Assembly (NCBI GenBank): GCA_009784375.1
Contig: WRBV01000003.1
Span: forward strand, 62,001-126,000
DNA: 64,000 nucleotides
Source of the DNA: Bacillota bacterium
GTDB taxonomy: Bacteria; Bacillota; Clostridia; Christensenellales; UBA1242
Direction: 5' to 3'
Shown here: positions 8,812 to 20,004 of the stretch, one piece after another
Numbering within the stretch: position 1 is the first letter of the stretch
Layout of the letters: the number at the start of each line of letters is the position of its first letter
Notes under the pieces: model-generated
What the model saw: only the letters and a program-made list of their open reading frames with translations
Told to the model about the DNA's origin: nothing
Database searches by the model: none
Made by a program: the position numbers and the translations under genes

Positions 8812-10605
8812 ATGAACAGACAAGAACTAATCCGAAATTTTTGCATTGTGGCACACATAGATCACGGCAAGAGCACGCTTGCCGATCGTTTATTGGAGTT
8901 TACAAACACGGTTTCAAAGCGCAGTATGCAAGCGCAATTATTGGATTCTATGGATTTGGAGCGTGAACGTGGTATTACGATAAAATTGACTCCGACACGG
9001 ATGTTTTATGAATTGAATGGACAAAAGTATACGTTGAATCTTATCGATACGCCTGGGCATGTGGATTTTACTTACGAGGTTTCGCGTTCTCTTGCCGCGT
9101 GCGAGGGTGCCATATTAATCGTAGACGCGGCACAAGGGGTAGAGGCACAGACACTTGCAAATGCGTATTTGGCATTGGATAACAAGTTGGAAGTCATTCC
9201 AGTAATAAACAAGATTGACCTTCCCGCCGCCCGTCCAGAAGAGGTTCGAACCGAGATCAAGGAAATTATCGGTATTGAGAGTGGGCTTGCACCATTGATA
9301 AGTGCAAAGGAAGGAATTAATATTGACGAGGTACTGGAACAGGTAATTACATTATTACCGCCACCAATAGGGAACGAGGACGCACCGTTGAAAGCGCTTG
9401 TATTCGATTGTTTCTATGATAATTATAGGGGTTCTATATGCTTTGTGCGTATTGTCGATGGAGTTGTCAAAGCGGGTGATAAAATCCGATTTATGGCAAC
9501 AAAAAAAGAATTTGATGTGGTCGAGGTAGGTGTTTTTGAACCGAAACAGGTCGCGACAAAGGAACTTCGTGCAGGTGATGTTGGATATATCTCGGCAAGT
9601 ATTAAAACGGTTTCCGAAATCAAGGTCGGGGATACGATTACACTTGCAAATAATCCAGCAAAAGAAGCATTGCCAGGATACAAAGAAGTACAACCAGTCG
9701 TCTTTAGTGGTCTTTTCCCAGTCGACGGCGACAAGTATTCCGATTTGAAAGACGCACTTGATAAATTGAAATTAAATGATTCAAGTTTAGAATTTTCGCC
9801 CGAGGTGTCCCAAGCGCTTGGGTTTGGGTTCCGAGTGGGTTTCCTTGGTCTTTTGCATATGGAAATTATCACCGAACGATTGGAACGTGAATTTAATCTT
9901 GACTTGATTACAACTGCACCATCGGTAAGTTATAATATAAAAAAATCAGACGGAAATATTATCGAGGTTTCAAATCCATCAAATATGCCTGGTCCAACCG
10001 ACATTGATTATATGGAAGAGCCTTTTGTAAAGTTGAATATATTCTCGCCGCCCGAGCACCTTGGACCATTGATGGAGCTTTCCAAGAATAAGCGAGGCGA
10101 ATTCATTGACATGACTTATCTTGATTCAAATCGAGTCAAATTATTTTATCACATCCCATTGAACGAGATTGTATACGACTTTTTCGACCAATTAAAAAGT
10201 TGCAGTCGAGGTTATGCAAGTCTTGATTATGAACCGCTTGGCATGGTTAAATCGCAGCTTGTAAAGTTGGATATCCTGTTAAATGGACAAATTTGTGATG
10301 CATTATCGATTATTGTGCACCGCGACAAGGCATATGAAAAAGGCAAGGCAATCGTAGAAAAATTAAAAGAAGTAATCCCAAGGCAAATGTTCGAGGTTCC
10401 GATCCAAGCCGCAATCGGCGGAAAGATTGTTGCGCGTGAGACGGTAAGGGCGCTTCGTAAAGATGTTCTTGCCAAATGTTATGGTGGTGATATTTCGCGA
10501 AAGAAAAAACTTCTTGAAAAGCAAAAAGAAGGTAAGAAAAAGATGCGTATGCTTGGTAATGTGGAATTGCCAAGTGAGGCATTTATAAGTGTGCTCAAAA
10601 CTTAA
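8812..10605 (+). CDS. lepA: Elongation factor 4
   Basis: [60 protein letters not shown]-terminal [31 protein letters not shown]. Confidence 0.97.
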   Translation: MNRQELIRNFCIVAHIDHGKSTLADRLLEFTNTVSKRSMQAQLLDSMDLERERGITIKLTPTRMFYELNGQKYTLNLIDTPGHVDFTYEVSRSLAACEGAILIVDAAQGVEAQTLANAYLALDNKLEVIPVINKIDLPAARPEEVRTEIKEIIGIESGLAPLISAKEGINIDEVLEQVITLLPPPIGNEDAPLKALVFDCFYDNYRGSICFVRIVDGVVKAGDKIRFMATKKEFDVVEVGVFEPKQVATKELRAGDVGYISASIKTVSEIKVGDTITLANNPAKEALPGYKEVQPVVFSGLFPVDGDKYSDLKDALDKLKLNDSSLEFSPEVSQALGFGFRVGFLGLLHMEIITERLEREFNLDLITTAPSVSYNIKKSDGNIIEVSNPSNMPGPTDIDYMEEPFVKLNIFSPPEHLGPLMELSKNKRGEFIDMTYLDSNRVKLFYHIPLNEIVYDFFDQLKSCSRGYASLDYEPLGMVKSQLVKLDILLNGQICDALSIIVHRDKAYEKGKAIVEKLKEVIPRQMFEVPIQAAIGGKIVARETVRALRKDVLAKCYGGDISRKKKLLEKQKEGKKKMRMLGNVELPSEAFISVLKT

Positions 10606-10702
10606 ACAGTATAGTTTTATTTCACTTTTGAAAAGTGGACAAAGGTATTGTAAGAATCTTACTTTCTTTTTTTGATAGCAAAAAAAGAAACAAAAAAACT
10701 AC

Positions 10703-10724
10703 AAAAGGGGCTTTGCCCCTTTTT
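10703..10724 (+). terminator. Intrinsic terminator downstream of lepA
   Basis: AAAAGGGG-CTTTG-CCCCTTTTT. Confidence 0.7.
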
Positions 10725-10734
10725 GAAAACCCCA

Positions 10735-10792
10735 GATCGCAAAAACCGTGAGGATTTGCCACAAGGACAAACCCTCCGCACCGTTTGCGATC
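10735..10792. repeat. 58-bp imperfect inverted repeat
   Basis: GATCGCAAAaaCCGTGaGGaTTTG...CAAAcCCtCCGCACCGTTTGCGATC between lepA and recO. Confidence 0.6.
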
Positions 10793-10980
10793 AAAATGGC
10801 AAAATTTTATTTTGTATGGATTTACTCTTCTAGTGCTTTATAAAGATTGTAATATCTCATTTCGCCTGTTCTTTTGAATAATTGCCATGCGATGTCTTTT
10901 GCCGATAGAGTTTTTTCTTTTTCCATACCTTATTTATTTGCATAATGTGTTCAAGATATGCGATATTAGGGTAGAGGTTT

Positions 10981-11571
10981 TTGTTGAAACAAAGCGAAAT
11001 TTTGAACGGAATAATTTTATCGGCGGACAAGCATAAAGAGTTTGATTTGCGTTTTATAGTGTTGTCACAGGACAGATTAAAAATTACATATGCAACGGGC
11101 ATACTTCGCCCGACTGCAAAGTTACGCGGAGCTTTGCAATTATTTAATGAATGTGAATTAAGTATGATAGGGTCAAAAATTATGGGTGCCCATATAATCC
11201 AAAATAATGTTAAATTGACAAAAGAAATTCACAGGTTTTATCTTGCAAATTCAATTGCAGATATTTTGACCAAGACTCTTCGAGGTGGGTCCGAGGATGG
11301 AATATATAAACTTGTCTCGGACACCTTTAAGATTTTGGCTCAAACAGATATAAGTATTTACAAGATTTACATCGCGTTTTATTCAAAGTTATTGTCGATT
11401 CTTGGATACGGAGTAGAGGAATTTGAATATTCTGATAAGATTGATGAATTTATGTTTACAGAAGATGTAGACTCGGTTGAACTTGGTCTTGGTATTGCAA
11501 ATAAATGTGTTGATGCAATCAAACGTGCGTATTATGAGAATTTAGACGTTGTTATTGAGATGATTTTTTAG
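10981..11571 (+). CDS. recO: RecO-like DNA repair protein (TTG start)
   Basis: LKQSEILNGIILSADKHKEFDLRFIVLSQDRLKITYATGILRPTAKLRGALQLFNECELSM resembles the RecO N-terminal OB domain; size fits. Confidence 0.6.
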   Translation: MLKQSEILNGIILSADKHKEFDLRFIVLSQDRLKITYATGILRPTAKLRGALQLFNECELSMIGSKIMGAHIIQNNVKLTKEIHRFYLANSIADILTKTLRGGSEDGIYKLVSDTFKILAQTDISIYKIYIAFYSKLLSILGYGVEEFEYSDKIDEFMFTEDVDSVELGLGIANKCVDAIKRAYYENLDVVIEMIF

Positions 11572-11752
11572 ACTTGATTAACCTTATGAAAAGCCATGTG
11601 AAAATTCCTGCGATGCTTAGATAAGTTAGTGAAAATAAAATTAAATAAAGACCAGCAAGACCATCGCGACTGAATTCAATGAATGACAAAATTAAAGTAA
11701 TAATACCAATAACTCCAAAAATTATAGTAAGTGTCATATATAAGTGTTTCAT
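11552..11752 (-). CDS. Small membrane protein
   Basis: MKHLYMTLTIIFGVIGIITLILSFIEFSRDGLAGLYLILFSLTYLSIAGIFTWLFIRLIK; overlaps the stop of the upstream gene. Confidence 0.6.
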   Translation of the reverse strand: MKHLYMTLTIIFGVIGIITLILSFIEFSRDGLAGLYLILFSLTYLSIAGIFTWLFIRLIKSKKSSQ

Positions 11753-12714
11753 AGCAAACCTCCCACAAAGGCGATGATTTCATTAGCAATATTTTCTACC
11801 ACATGGTATTGATGAATATAATGTCCAGCATGTTTTACAATAAGTTGTCTATTCGCTCTTTCATTTGCAAAAGCTTCTTGTGTTGGAACCCAGTTATCAT
11901 CAATATCTTTTCCATGTGAGCTGAACATTAGCATCGGCACACTTGTATCAGAGTTTTCCCTGACGATTTCTATGTTGTCAAGGAGCGCAAGTCCTTCGGC
12001 AACCAGCGATGGGTTTACAAAATTTCTGTGACCTAGAGCATTTTGTTGTCTGCGTTGGTGATTTGTTAAATCAGCCGTGCCTTGTGTATTTCCCATTAAC
12101 CTTGAAAGTCCGAAGAATTTTAATCCTCGAGCCATCATAATTTGGGATTTTTCGCTATCAAAATCCAGGTAGTTATAACTGTCGGGAACTGCCATATCAA
12201 GACCAATTATTGCTTTGATTTCATCTGGGTGCTGGTTTGCCCAATACAATGCTTCAAGTCCACCCATTGAATGTGGTAATAAGATAAGGTTTTCCAATTC
12301 AATATTCGCAAGTATTAATGCTTTGCGAGTATCCGAGAGCATACTTGAAATATCACGGTCAAGACCACGTACAATATCCGAATAACCATAACCAAATCGC
12401 TCGACTACAACGAGTCTATAATTGGGTAGTCTGTTAAGTAGTGGCATGAAGTTATAGATTGGTGCCGCTGTGCCTGCGCCTGAAATAAAGATAAGTGTAG
12501 GATCATTACCCTGTTGTTCGCCACGAATATAAACATTCATTCTATTTCCATTTACTGTCACAAGTTGTCCAGGATTATTATCAAGTCGTCCACGCTCTGT
12601 AACAAGTGCAATGTGGTGAAAGGTTGTTAATCCACCGACAAATGCGAAAAGGACAATTACAATTCCTAATGTAACTAAACCCATCCACTTAGCAATTTTT
12701 TTGAAAGTCTTCAT
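11749..12714 (-). CDS. Membrane-anchored alpha/beta hydrolase
   Basis: N-terminal TM; LIFISGAGTAAP, LPHSMGGLEALYWANQHPDEI (GxSxGG nucleophile elbow), HAGHYIH. Confidence 0.8.
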   Translation of the reverse strand: MKTFKKIAKWMGLVTLGIVIVLFAFVGGLTTFHHIALVTERGRLDNNPGQLVTVNGNRMNVYIRGEQQGNDPTLIFISGAGTAAPIYNFMPLLNRLPNYRLVVVERFGYGYSDIVRGLDRDISSMLSDTRKALILANIELENLILLPHSMGGLEALYWANQHPDEIKAIIGLDMAVPDSYNYLDFDSEKSQIMMARGLKFFGLSRLMGNTQGTADLTNHQRRQQNALGHRNFVNPSLVAEGLALLDNIEIVRENSDTSVPMLMFSSHGKDIDDNWVPTQEAFANERANRQLIVKHAGHYIHQYHVVENIANEIIAFVGGLL

Positions 12715-12789
12715 AATAAAAGTGTACTTACTTATATAATCTAAGTTAACTTGTTGCGATTGGCAAAAGACTGTGCTAGACTCTCACTT

Positions 12790-13962
12790 ATGAAATTGAA
12801 ACCGCTGTCGATATATATACACATCCCGTTTTGTGAAAAGCGGTGTGATTATTGTGATTTCGTTTCATTTGACGATTGTTCTTCGCAAATGGATGCATAT
12901 GTTGATGCGCTTTGTGGTGAGATCAAGGGTTATTCTGAAAAATGTAAAAAGCATGTAATTGAAACATTATTTTTTGGTGGTGGTACACCAAGTACTTTGT
13001 CAGCAGAGCAAATGACAAAAATATTTGAATCGCTTCGAGAAAATTTTGTATTTTGCAAGGATGTCGAGGCATCAATTGAATGTAATCCGAATTCATTGAC
13101 AAAGGAAAAATTGGATTGCTATATCCAACTTGGAATCAACCGTATAAGCCTTGGGATTCAATCAATTAACGATATAACATTATCGACACTTGGACGAGTA
13201 CATACAAAAGAACAAGTTGAACAGGCACTAGAACTGCTTGATACGAGTGGTATTGATAATGTATCAATCGACTTTATGTACAATATACCGATGCCACGAG
13301 ATATTGCAGATGCAGGTATGGCACGTAATATCTATGGTGAACTTGATTATATTTTTTCAAAATTCCCATTCATAAAACATGTTTCGGCGTATGCATTGAC
13401 CGTTTACGAAGGAACCGAAATTGCCAAAAAGCTTGATTTTGAAATGCTATATGATTTGAACGAGGACGTTGCAATTGCCGAAGAATTCGAGCTGTCTGAT
13501 GTATTAAAGAAATATGGATTTACAAGATACGAGGTTTCAAACTGGACACGACCTGGGTTTGAATGCCGTCATAACAAAGTTTATTGGACAGTAAAGCGTG
13601 AATATCTTGGTCTTGGGGTAAGTGCAAGTGGTCTTTTTAATAACGAGCGATACGAGAATACTCATGATTTAAATATGTATTTGTTGAATCCAGAAAAAAT
13701 TTCCACCTCGGTCAAACGATCTAATCTTGATATAATTAACGAGGCTATTATCCTTGGTCTTCGAACCAAATATGGTATAGATACGGGTCATCTTAAAAAA
13801 CTTGGGGTAAATTTGCAAATCCAAAAATCATTTGAAATATTGGAACTTGCAAACATGGGTCTTTTGCGTGTGACAAAAAATTCTATCAAAGCAACAAAAG
13901 ACGGGATGTTATTGTTGAATCTGGTAACTGCTCGGTTAATGATGGATGATATAGGCAGTTGA
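12790..13962 (+). CDS. hemW: Radical SAM coproporphyrinogen III oxidase-like / heme chaperone HemW
   Basis: MKLKPLSIYIHIPFCEKRCDYCDF (CxxxCxxC), FFGGGTPSTLS, ISLGIQS; leaderless promoter places the start at 12790. Confidence 0.88.
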   Translation: MKLKPLSIYIHIPFCEKRCDYCDFVSFDDCSSQMDAYVDALCGEIKGYSEKCKKHVIETLFFGGGTPSTLSAEQMTKIFESLRENFVFCKDVEASIECNPNSLTKEKLDCYIQLGINRISLGIQSINDITLSTLGRVHTKEQVEQALELLDTSGIDNVSIDFMYNIPMPRDIADAGMARNIYGELDYIFSKFPFIKHVSAYALTVYEGTEIAKKLDFEMLYDLNEDVAIAEEFELSDVLKKYGFTRYEVSNWTRPGFECRHNKVYWTVKREYLGLGVSASGLFNNERYENTHDLNMYLLNPEKISTSVKRSNLDIINEAIILGLRTKYGIDTGHLKKLGVNLQIQKSFEILELANMGLLRVTKNSIKATKDGMLLLNLVTARLMMDDIGS

Positions 13963-14013
13963 GTAATGTAAAATTCCTTGCAAGTCTTTGGACTTTGGGA
14001 TATACTATAGGAT

Positions 14014-14304
14014 ATGGCAACGAAAACAACTAATCTTTATGGGAAAATTGTGGTTACAAATCGTGCCATAAAATCTATTGCGAATTTTGCAATTCGCGAA
14101 AGCTATGGTATCGCAGACGGAAAAGTAACCTATATCGTAATCGAAGAAAACAAAATTGACATGGCTATTGTTTTACATCTTAAATATGGGGTTAATCCTC
14201 ATGCAATATCCGAAAGTATTCGTTCTGTTGTAAAATACAATGTCGAAAATTTTACTGGGATGTCTGTTGGTGTTATTAATATTTCTATTGTTGGAATAAA
14301 GTGA
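14014..14304 (+). CDS. Asp23/Gls24 family (DUF322) protein
   Basis: MATKTTNLYGKIVVTNRAIKSIANFAIRESYGI...AISESIRSVVKYNVENFTGMSVGVINISIVGI; immediately upstream of a DAK-domain gene as in Firmicutes. Confidence 0.75.
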   Translation: MATKTTNLYGKIVVTNRAIKSIANFAIRESYGIADGKVTYIVIEENKIDMAIVLHLKYGVNPHAISESIRSVVKYNVENFTGMSVGVINISIVGIK

Positions 14305-14338
14305 TTTTAACAATGTGTATATAAGGAGTAATTGGCTG

Positions 14339-16042
14339 ATGCAAAAGACCGTTAATGGGTTAGTCTTGAAAAAGATGTTTAATGCGGGATATACCGCAAT
14401 TGAAAAAAACAAAGATTATGTTGATTCTTTGAATGTTTTTCCTGTGCCTGATGGAGATACTGGGACAAACATGACTCTTACTATGCAGAGTGTTGTAAAA
14501 GAACTCGAGATGACAACCTCGAATGAACTTACCAATATTGCAAGCTCGGTCGCAAAAGGTGGACTCAAAGGTGCAAGAGGAAATTCGGGGGTCATATTAT
14601 CACAAATTTTCAAGGGCATGATGTCGGTATTGTCAAAACCAGTAGACAGTCAAGTTGTTGGCAGAATTGCGAGGCAGGTAAAAAATGCGATGAGCGGTGG
14701 TGAAAATCCGCCTGGTCGTGTTGTCGCCGAAGTCACAACAAAAGTATTCGCACGTTCTATTGAGGAGGGTGCGAAGACTGCGTATGCTGCGGTGACCGTT
14801 CCAAAAGAAGGAACAATGCTGACGGTTATCCGTGTAATGGGTGAGGAAGCAAAAAAGATTGCAAAAACAGAAACCGATTTCATAGCGTTCTTTGAAAAAT
14901 TGTTAAAGGCGGGTGAGGAAATCCTTGCAAAGACACCAGAATTACTTCCTGTGTTGAAAAAGGCTGGTGTTGTTGATAGTGGTGGGCGTGGAATCTTGGT
15001 CATCTTCAGCGGAATGCTTGGTGCTCTTGATGGTTCAATCGAGGTCACTATGGACTTTTCTCGTGATGGAACACTTAAGCTTGATTCGGATGGGATGGAT
15101 GACCTTGGCGATATAGAATTTGCATACTGTACCGAATTTAATATTACCCAAATGAATAAAACAACCACAATGGCAAGTATTGATGCACTAAGAAACAAAC
15201 TTTGCGGAATGGGCGACAGCGTTGTGTGTGTTGGTGACCTTGAGATGGTAAAGGTGCATGTTCACACGAATACTCCAGGCGAGGCAATTACAGGTGCATT
15301 GGTTCTTGGTGAGATTATTAATCTTAAAGTTGACAATATGTTGCAACAAAGTCGTGATTTGTTTGCATCATCAAATATCGAAGAAAAAGAACAAGGCATG
15401 GTCGTCGTTGCATCGGGCGAGGGATTAACAACTATATTCAAGGATCTTGGTGTTGATTTTGTAATCAAGGGCGGTCAGACAATGAACCCAAGTGCCGAAG
15501 ATATAGCACGGGCATGTGATCGAATTCACGCGAAAACTGTGTTTGTATTCCCAAACAACAAAAATATAATTCTTGCTGCTCGTCATGCACAAGAACTTTG
15601 CAAGAAAAATCTTGTGATTATTCCAACAAAAACAATTAACGAGGGGATAGCCGCTTGTATGGCATATGATGAAACGGCATCTATCGAGGAAAATACCGAT
15701 TCGTTCTTGGCGTCTGCGGGTGCAATTAAGAGTGGAAGTGTAACATACGCGGTACGTAATACAAGTCTAGGTCGATTTACAATTAAAGAGGGCGAGGTCC
15801 TTGGCTTGGATAACAGCGGAATTGTCGCAAAAGGCACAGGCATCAATGATGTTACCGCACGTCTTGTTGAGAAGCTTAAGAATGAAGATACATCAAGCGT
15901 TACTATATTTTACGGAGAAGGTGTCAAAGAAAAAGACGCCAATGCGCTTCATGATAAATTAATGGAAAAATATCCGAACATTGATATAAGCATGATTGAT
16001 GGTGGTCAGCCAGTCTATTATTATTTAATTTCAGTAGAGTAG
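14339..16042 (+). CDS. fakA: DAK2/DegV-like domain fatty acid kinase subunit (YloV/FakA-like)
   Basis: NVFPVPDGDTGTNMTLTMQSVV...ASSVAKGGLKGARGNSGVILSQIFKG; SD aaggag. Confidence 0.85.
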   Translation: MQKTVNGLVLKKMFNAGYTAIEKNKDYVDSLNVFPVPDGDTGTNMTLTMQSVVKELEMTTSNELTNIASSVAKGGLKGARGNSGVILSQIFKGMMSVLSKPVDSQVVGRIARQVKNAMSGGENPPGRVVAEVTTKVFARSIEEGAKTAYAAVTVPKEGTMLTVIRVMGEEAKKIAKTETDFIAFFEKLLKAGEEILAKTPELLPVLKKAGVVDSGGRGILVIFSGMLGALDGSIEVTMDFSRDGTLKLDSDGMDDLGDIEFAYCTEFNITQMNKTTTMASIDALRNKLCGMGDSVVCVGDLEMVKVHVHTNTPGEAITGALVLGEIINLKVDNMLQQSRDLFASSNIEEKEQGMVVVASGEGLTTIFKDLGVDFVIKGGQTMNPSAEDIARACDRIHAKTVFVFPNNKNIILAARHAQELCKKNLVIIPTKTINEGIAACMAYDETASIEENTDSFLASAGAIKSGSVTYAVRNTSLGRFTIKEGEVLGLDNSGIVAKGTGINDVTARLVEKLKNEDTSSVTIFYGEGVKEKDANALHDKLMEKYPNIDISMIDGGQPVYYYLISVE

Positions 16043-17008
16043 TGGAAGTATTAATAAAGCCCCAGCAATTACCGTAATTGTCACATATGTGAATACAATT
16101 TTTGCTTCGGACCAACCTTTTTTTTCCAAATGATGATGATAGGGTGTCATAAGGAACACTCTTTTTCCTTTTGTCTTTTTGAAATATGCGACTTGGATCA
16201 TTACTGTAAGACTCGAAATCACAAACATTATGCCGAGTATTATTATGAAAAATCCAAGGAAAGAAAATATTGAAATTGTTGCGATAATACTTCCCAAAAA
16301 TAGACTTCCTGTATCACCCATGAAGACACTTGCACGATTGGTGTTGAATAAAAGGAACCCAAATAAACCACCAATAATAATAGCAATGAGTGAAAGTAAT
16401 TGTGTCTGTTCAGGAACAGTTATAACATTGTCTACAAGTGAAATGATTATTCCTATTATAGCAAGGTAAACAAGTGTCACCGTACCAGCAAGTCCATCAA
16501 TTCCATCAGTCAAGTTAACACTATTGGTTGTTGCTATGATAATTATAAAAATTAGCGGTGCAATCCAATATCCCATGTCCCAAGCAATGTTAAAGAATGG
16601 GATAAGAATCCGACCTTCTGGATTGATCATTACATAAAAAATAGCAACAAGAAGAGCAATCCCACCTTGACCGATAATCTTTTGATATGCACGTAGTCCA
16701 AGATTATTTTTTGTACGAATCTTGATAAAATCATCCAAGAAACCTATTAATGCAAATCCAAGTGATGCAATGACAATAATTAACGAAAGCGGGGTGGTAA
16801 GTCGTAAAAATATAGGCGACAATGCAATAAGGGGCAAGATGAATATAAATCCACCCATGGTTGGGGTTCCCGATTTTTGTTGGTGAAAATCAACATACTT
16901 TAGAATTTCTTGTCCAGCTTTTAACTTGCGTAAAAATCCAATAATAAAAGGAGCCAATATAGCCGAAATGGCAAACGCAGATAACATGTAAATTAATACC
17001 ATGAACAT
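16031..17008 (-). CDS. mraY: Phospho-N-acetylmuramoyl-pentapeptide-transferase
   Basis: SGTPTMGGFIFILPL, NSVNLTDGIDGLAG, VFMGDTGSLFLG, PYHHHLEKKGWSEAKIV. Confidence 0.95.
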   Translation of the reverse strand: MFMVLIYMLSAFAISAILAPFIIGFLRKLKAGQEILKYVDFHQQKSGTPTMGGFIFILPLIALSPIFLRLTTPLSLIIVIASLGFALIGFLDDFIKIRTKNNLGLRAYQKIIGQGGIALLVAIFYVMINPEGRILIPFFNIAWDMGYWIAPLIFIIIIATTNSVNLTDGIDGLAGTVTLVYLAIIGIIISLVDNVITVPEQTQLLSLIAIIIGGLFGFLLFNTNRASVFMGDTGSLFLGSIIATISIFSFLGFFIIILGIMFVISSLTVMIQVAYFKKTKGKRVFLMTPYHHHLEKKGWSEAKIVFTYVTITVIAGALLILPLLY

Positions 17009-17095
17009 CTGAATAGACTCCTTTTATTAATCTGTGTTAGTTTGTGTCGAAGTTTGTCGATTACTCGTTTAAATTGCATCAACTTTCAAATAAGT

Positions 17096-18538
17096 TTATT
17101 TAAATTCTTTCACAACTTTGAAATCGCTGAATAGGTGCTTTTTACCTGCAATCTCTTGGTATTCTTCAGCGCCTTTGCCTGCGATTATTACGACATCATT
17201 TTTTGATGCATGTTTAAGTGCATGGATTATTGCATCATGTCTGTTTTCGATTAGAATGTAATTTTCTGTTGCAAGTTTTGCACCAGCCTCGATTTGATAC
17301 ATAATCGACATTGGATTTTCGTCACGTGGGTTATCGCTTGTGATTACTGTGAAATCACTTAGCCTTGCACTTATTTCACCCATTACTTGTCGTTTAAGAA
17401 TATCTCGATTGCCACCGCAACCGAACACAGTAATTATTTTGCCATTTTTACCTGAGACAAGTTCGCGCACCGAGCAAATTACTTTTTCCAAGCTGTCTGG
17501 TGTATGTGCGTAATCGATGATAACGCTAAAGTCTTTTACTTTCATTGCGTTAAAGCGTCCTGGGATGTTTGGCAATGTTTTCAATGCTCGTGTGATTTGT
17601 GTAATATGTAATCCAAGCTGATTGCAAGATATTGTTGCGGCAAGACAGTTATAAATATTGAAACGCCCAGGAAGGGCAGAGTGCATGCTGTCCTTTCCAT
17701 TTAATTTGTATCGTGTTCCGTCTGGTTTAAATTTGATTCTTGATGCAATGAAATCAGATTTATTTTCAATAGAATAAGTAATCATTTTGTCGCACATGTT
17801 GTTTTTTAATTTTGAATATTCTTCATCATCTGCGTTAATGATTGCTGTTTGAATTCTTTCATCAAACCAATTGATTTTTGTATCGGCATATGTTCGATAG
17901 TCACCAAAAAAATCAAGATGATCTTGGCTTAGATTTGTGAAAATGCCTTGCTTAAAATGAATTCCTTCAAGCTTTTTTAATGAAATTGCATGGGCGCTGC
18001 ATTCCATTATTATTGTATTAATACCATTAGAATGGAGAGTTTTAAAAATCTGGTGCAATTCAATTGGGTCAGGGGTGGTGAGACTTGATAAATCAATTTT
18101 AATATCAGGATAAGCCTTTACACCAAGTGTCCCTATAAGCGCGCATGGAACTTTGTTTTTCGATAGGATATGGAAAATTATATGACTTGTTGTTGTTTTG
18201 CCGTTGGTTCCTGTGATACCGATTATTCTCATTTGGTCGACTGTGTTATTGTTAAATGTTTTTGAAATCAGACTCATTGCCGCACGCACATCCCGCACCA
18301 CAATTTGCGGGATATTATGTCCAAGTTCCTCTTCGACTACAACGGCAGTTGCACCTTTTGCAATTGCGTTCATAGCATACATCTTTCCATTTGTCCGAGT
18401 CCCAGGCAAGGCAAAAAATAACGAACCTGGTTCGACCAAATTTGAATCGTGTGTAAGGTGAGTAACAATGGGTTCCGCTGTGAAATTGACAAGATAAAAA
18501 AAATCAAGCCCGCGAACAAGTTCAGATAATTTCTTCAT
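17096..18538 (-). CDS. murE: UDP-N-acetylmuramyl tripeptide synthase (MurE family)
   Basis: GITGTNGKTTTSHIIFHIL; SSLTTPDPIELHQIF; DYAHTPDSLEKVI; FGCGGNRDILKRQVMGEISA; TSDNPRDENP. Confidence 0.93.
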   Translation of the reverse strand: MKKLSELVRGLDFFYLVNFTAEPIVTHLTHDSNLVEPGSLFFALPGTRTNGKMYAMNAIAKGATAVVVEEELGHNIPQIVVRDVRAAMSLISKTFNNNTVDQMRIIGITGTNGKTTTSHIIFHILSKNKVPCALIGTLGVKAYPDIKIDLSSLTTPDPIELHQIFKTLHSNGINTIIMECSAHAISLKKLEGIHFKQGIFTNLSQDHLDFFGDYRTYADTKINWFDERIQTAIINADDEEYSKLKNNMCDKMITYSIENKSDFIASRIKFKPDGTRYKLNGKDSMHSALPGRFNIYNCLAATISCNQLGLHITQITRALKTLPNIPGRFNAMKVKDFSVIIDYAHTPDSLEKVICSVRELVSGKNGKIITVFGCGGNRDILKRQVMGEISARLSDFTVITSDNPRDENPMSIMYQIEAGAKLATENYILIENRHDAIIHALKHASKNDVVIIAGKGAEEYQEIAGKKHLFSDFKVVKEFK

Positions 18539-18660
18539 GATATAAGGCTATGCGGGCGTGTTAATTGGTTATATTTAACTGACAAAATTCGACAAATTGT
18601 ACTTTCCATTGCTTGTGCGATAAGTGAATACGATGCAGGTGAGTCTAATATGAATAGGGC

Positions 18661-20004
18661 ATGAACTTTAAAAACAAGCGTGTATTGATAATAGGAATGG
18701 GAACAAGTGGTAAGAGTGCTAATATTTTCTTGAAAAAACGAGGTGCAATCGTAACATTGTATGATGACAAAGAATATCCAATTTCGCATGAGACAATTAG
18801 TATAGACGATTTTGATTTGGCGGTTTTGAGTCCAGGCGTTTCGATAAGCCATCCACTTGCTCAAAAGTTCAGATACAAAATAACAAGCGAGTTGGCACTT
18901 GGATTTTGTGTACCTCACAAGAAAAAGGTTGGGGTTACTGGAACAAATGGTAAAACAAGCGTTGTAAACATGATTAATAATGCAATTAATGCAAATTCGA
19001 AAAAGCCAAGAGGAATTCTTGTAGGTAACAGCGGAGTTCCAGTAACAAGTAAGAGTAAAGAGATAAGACAACAGATTCCAGTAACAGAGGTCAGCAGCTT
19101 TATGCTAGAAACACAAATTTGCCAAGATTATATTTCTACCAAAAGATGGTACAAGCGTGTAATAAAGTTTCGTCCTAAAATTGCAGTTATATTGAACATA
19201 TCGCAAGATCATCTTGATAGACATGGCACAATGGAAAATTATATAAATCACAAGGCTGCAATTTCAAAGCATCAAAAACGATGTGACAAATTAATTTTAA
19301 ATTTTGACAATGAAAACACACGCAATATAAAGAGCCGAGCAAAAATTTTGTATTTCTCAACAAAGTCACGAGTTAACGGGATTTATATAGAAGATGGCAA
19401 TGTAATGTTGAATCTTCGGTATAAGGCAAAACGTTTATTTAAATTAAGTGATATTGGTATGCACAAGCAACATGATATAGAAAATTTTCTTGTTACAACA
19501 CTTGTTTGTCATTTGTTGAAAATTCCGAAAAAAAATCTTTTAAATCTTAAGATGCTTGAAAAACATAGAATTCAACACGTTGCGAACATAGGACAAATTT
19601 CTTTTTATAACGATTCAAAAGGAACAAATATAGGTGCCACACTTGCCGCTTGCAATTCATTTAAATTACCAATTAATCTTCTTGTTGGTGGGATGGACAA
19701 AGGACAAACCTTTGAAACATTGTTCGAAAACCTTCCATCTAATGTTACAAAAGTTTTCATTTATGGTTCATGCAAGGAAAAAATAAAAAAAGCGGCAGAT
19801 GATATTGGCTTTGACAAAGTGGAATTGTGTGACGATATGTATGATGCAACAAAAAAGGCAAGCTATGGAGACGGACCGCGTGTAGTGTTGCTCAGCCCTG
19901 CATGTGCGAGTTTTGATGAATTCCAAAGCTATGAAGACAGAGGGTACAAGTTTATCGAATTTATAAAATCAATAAATGAAGATAGCGGGGAAGCAAATGC
20001 TTAA
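18661..20004 (+). CDS. murD: UDP-N-acetylmuramoylalanine--D-glutamate ligase
   Basis: RVLIIGMGTSGKSAN; GVTGTNGKTSVVNMI; NISQDHLDRHGTMENY; VLLSPACASFDEFQSYEDRGYKF. Confidence 0.93.
   Translation: MNFKNKRVLIIGMGTSGKSANIFLKKRGAIVTLYDDKEYPISHETISIDDFDLAVLSPGVSISHPLAQKFRYKITSELALGFCVPHKKKVGVTGTNGKTSVVNMINNAINANSKKPRGILVGNSGVPVTSKSKEIRQQIPVTEVSSFMLETQICQDYISTKRWYKRVIKFRPKIAVILNISQDHLDRHGTMENYINHKAAISKHQKRCDKLILNFDNENTRNIKSRAKILYFSTKSRVNGIYIEDGNVMLNLRYKAKRLFKLSDIGMHKQHDIENFLVTTLVCHLLKIPKKNLLNLKMLEKHRIQHVANIGQISFYNDSKGTNIGATLAACNSFKLPINLLVGGMDKGQTFETLFENLPSNVTKVFIYGSCKEKIKKAADDIGFDKVELCDDMYDATKKASYGDGPRVVLLSPACASFDEFQSYEDRGYKFIEFIKSINEDSGEANA

Noticed and set aside
14650-15198. 182-aa minus-strand ORF
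   Set aside because: Antisense to the DAK/FakA-like gene; no RBS or recognisable family.
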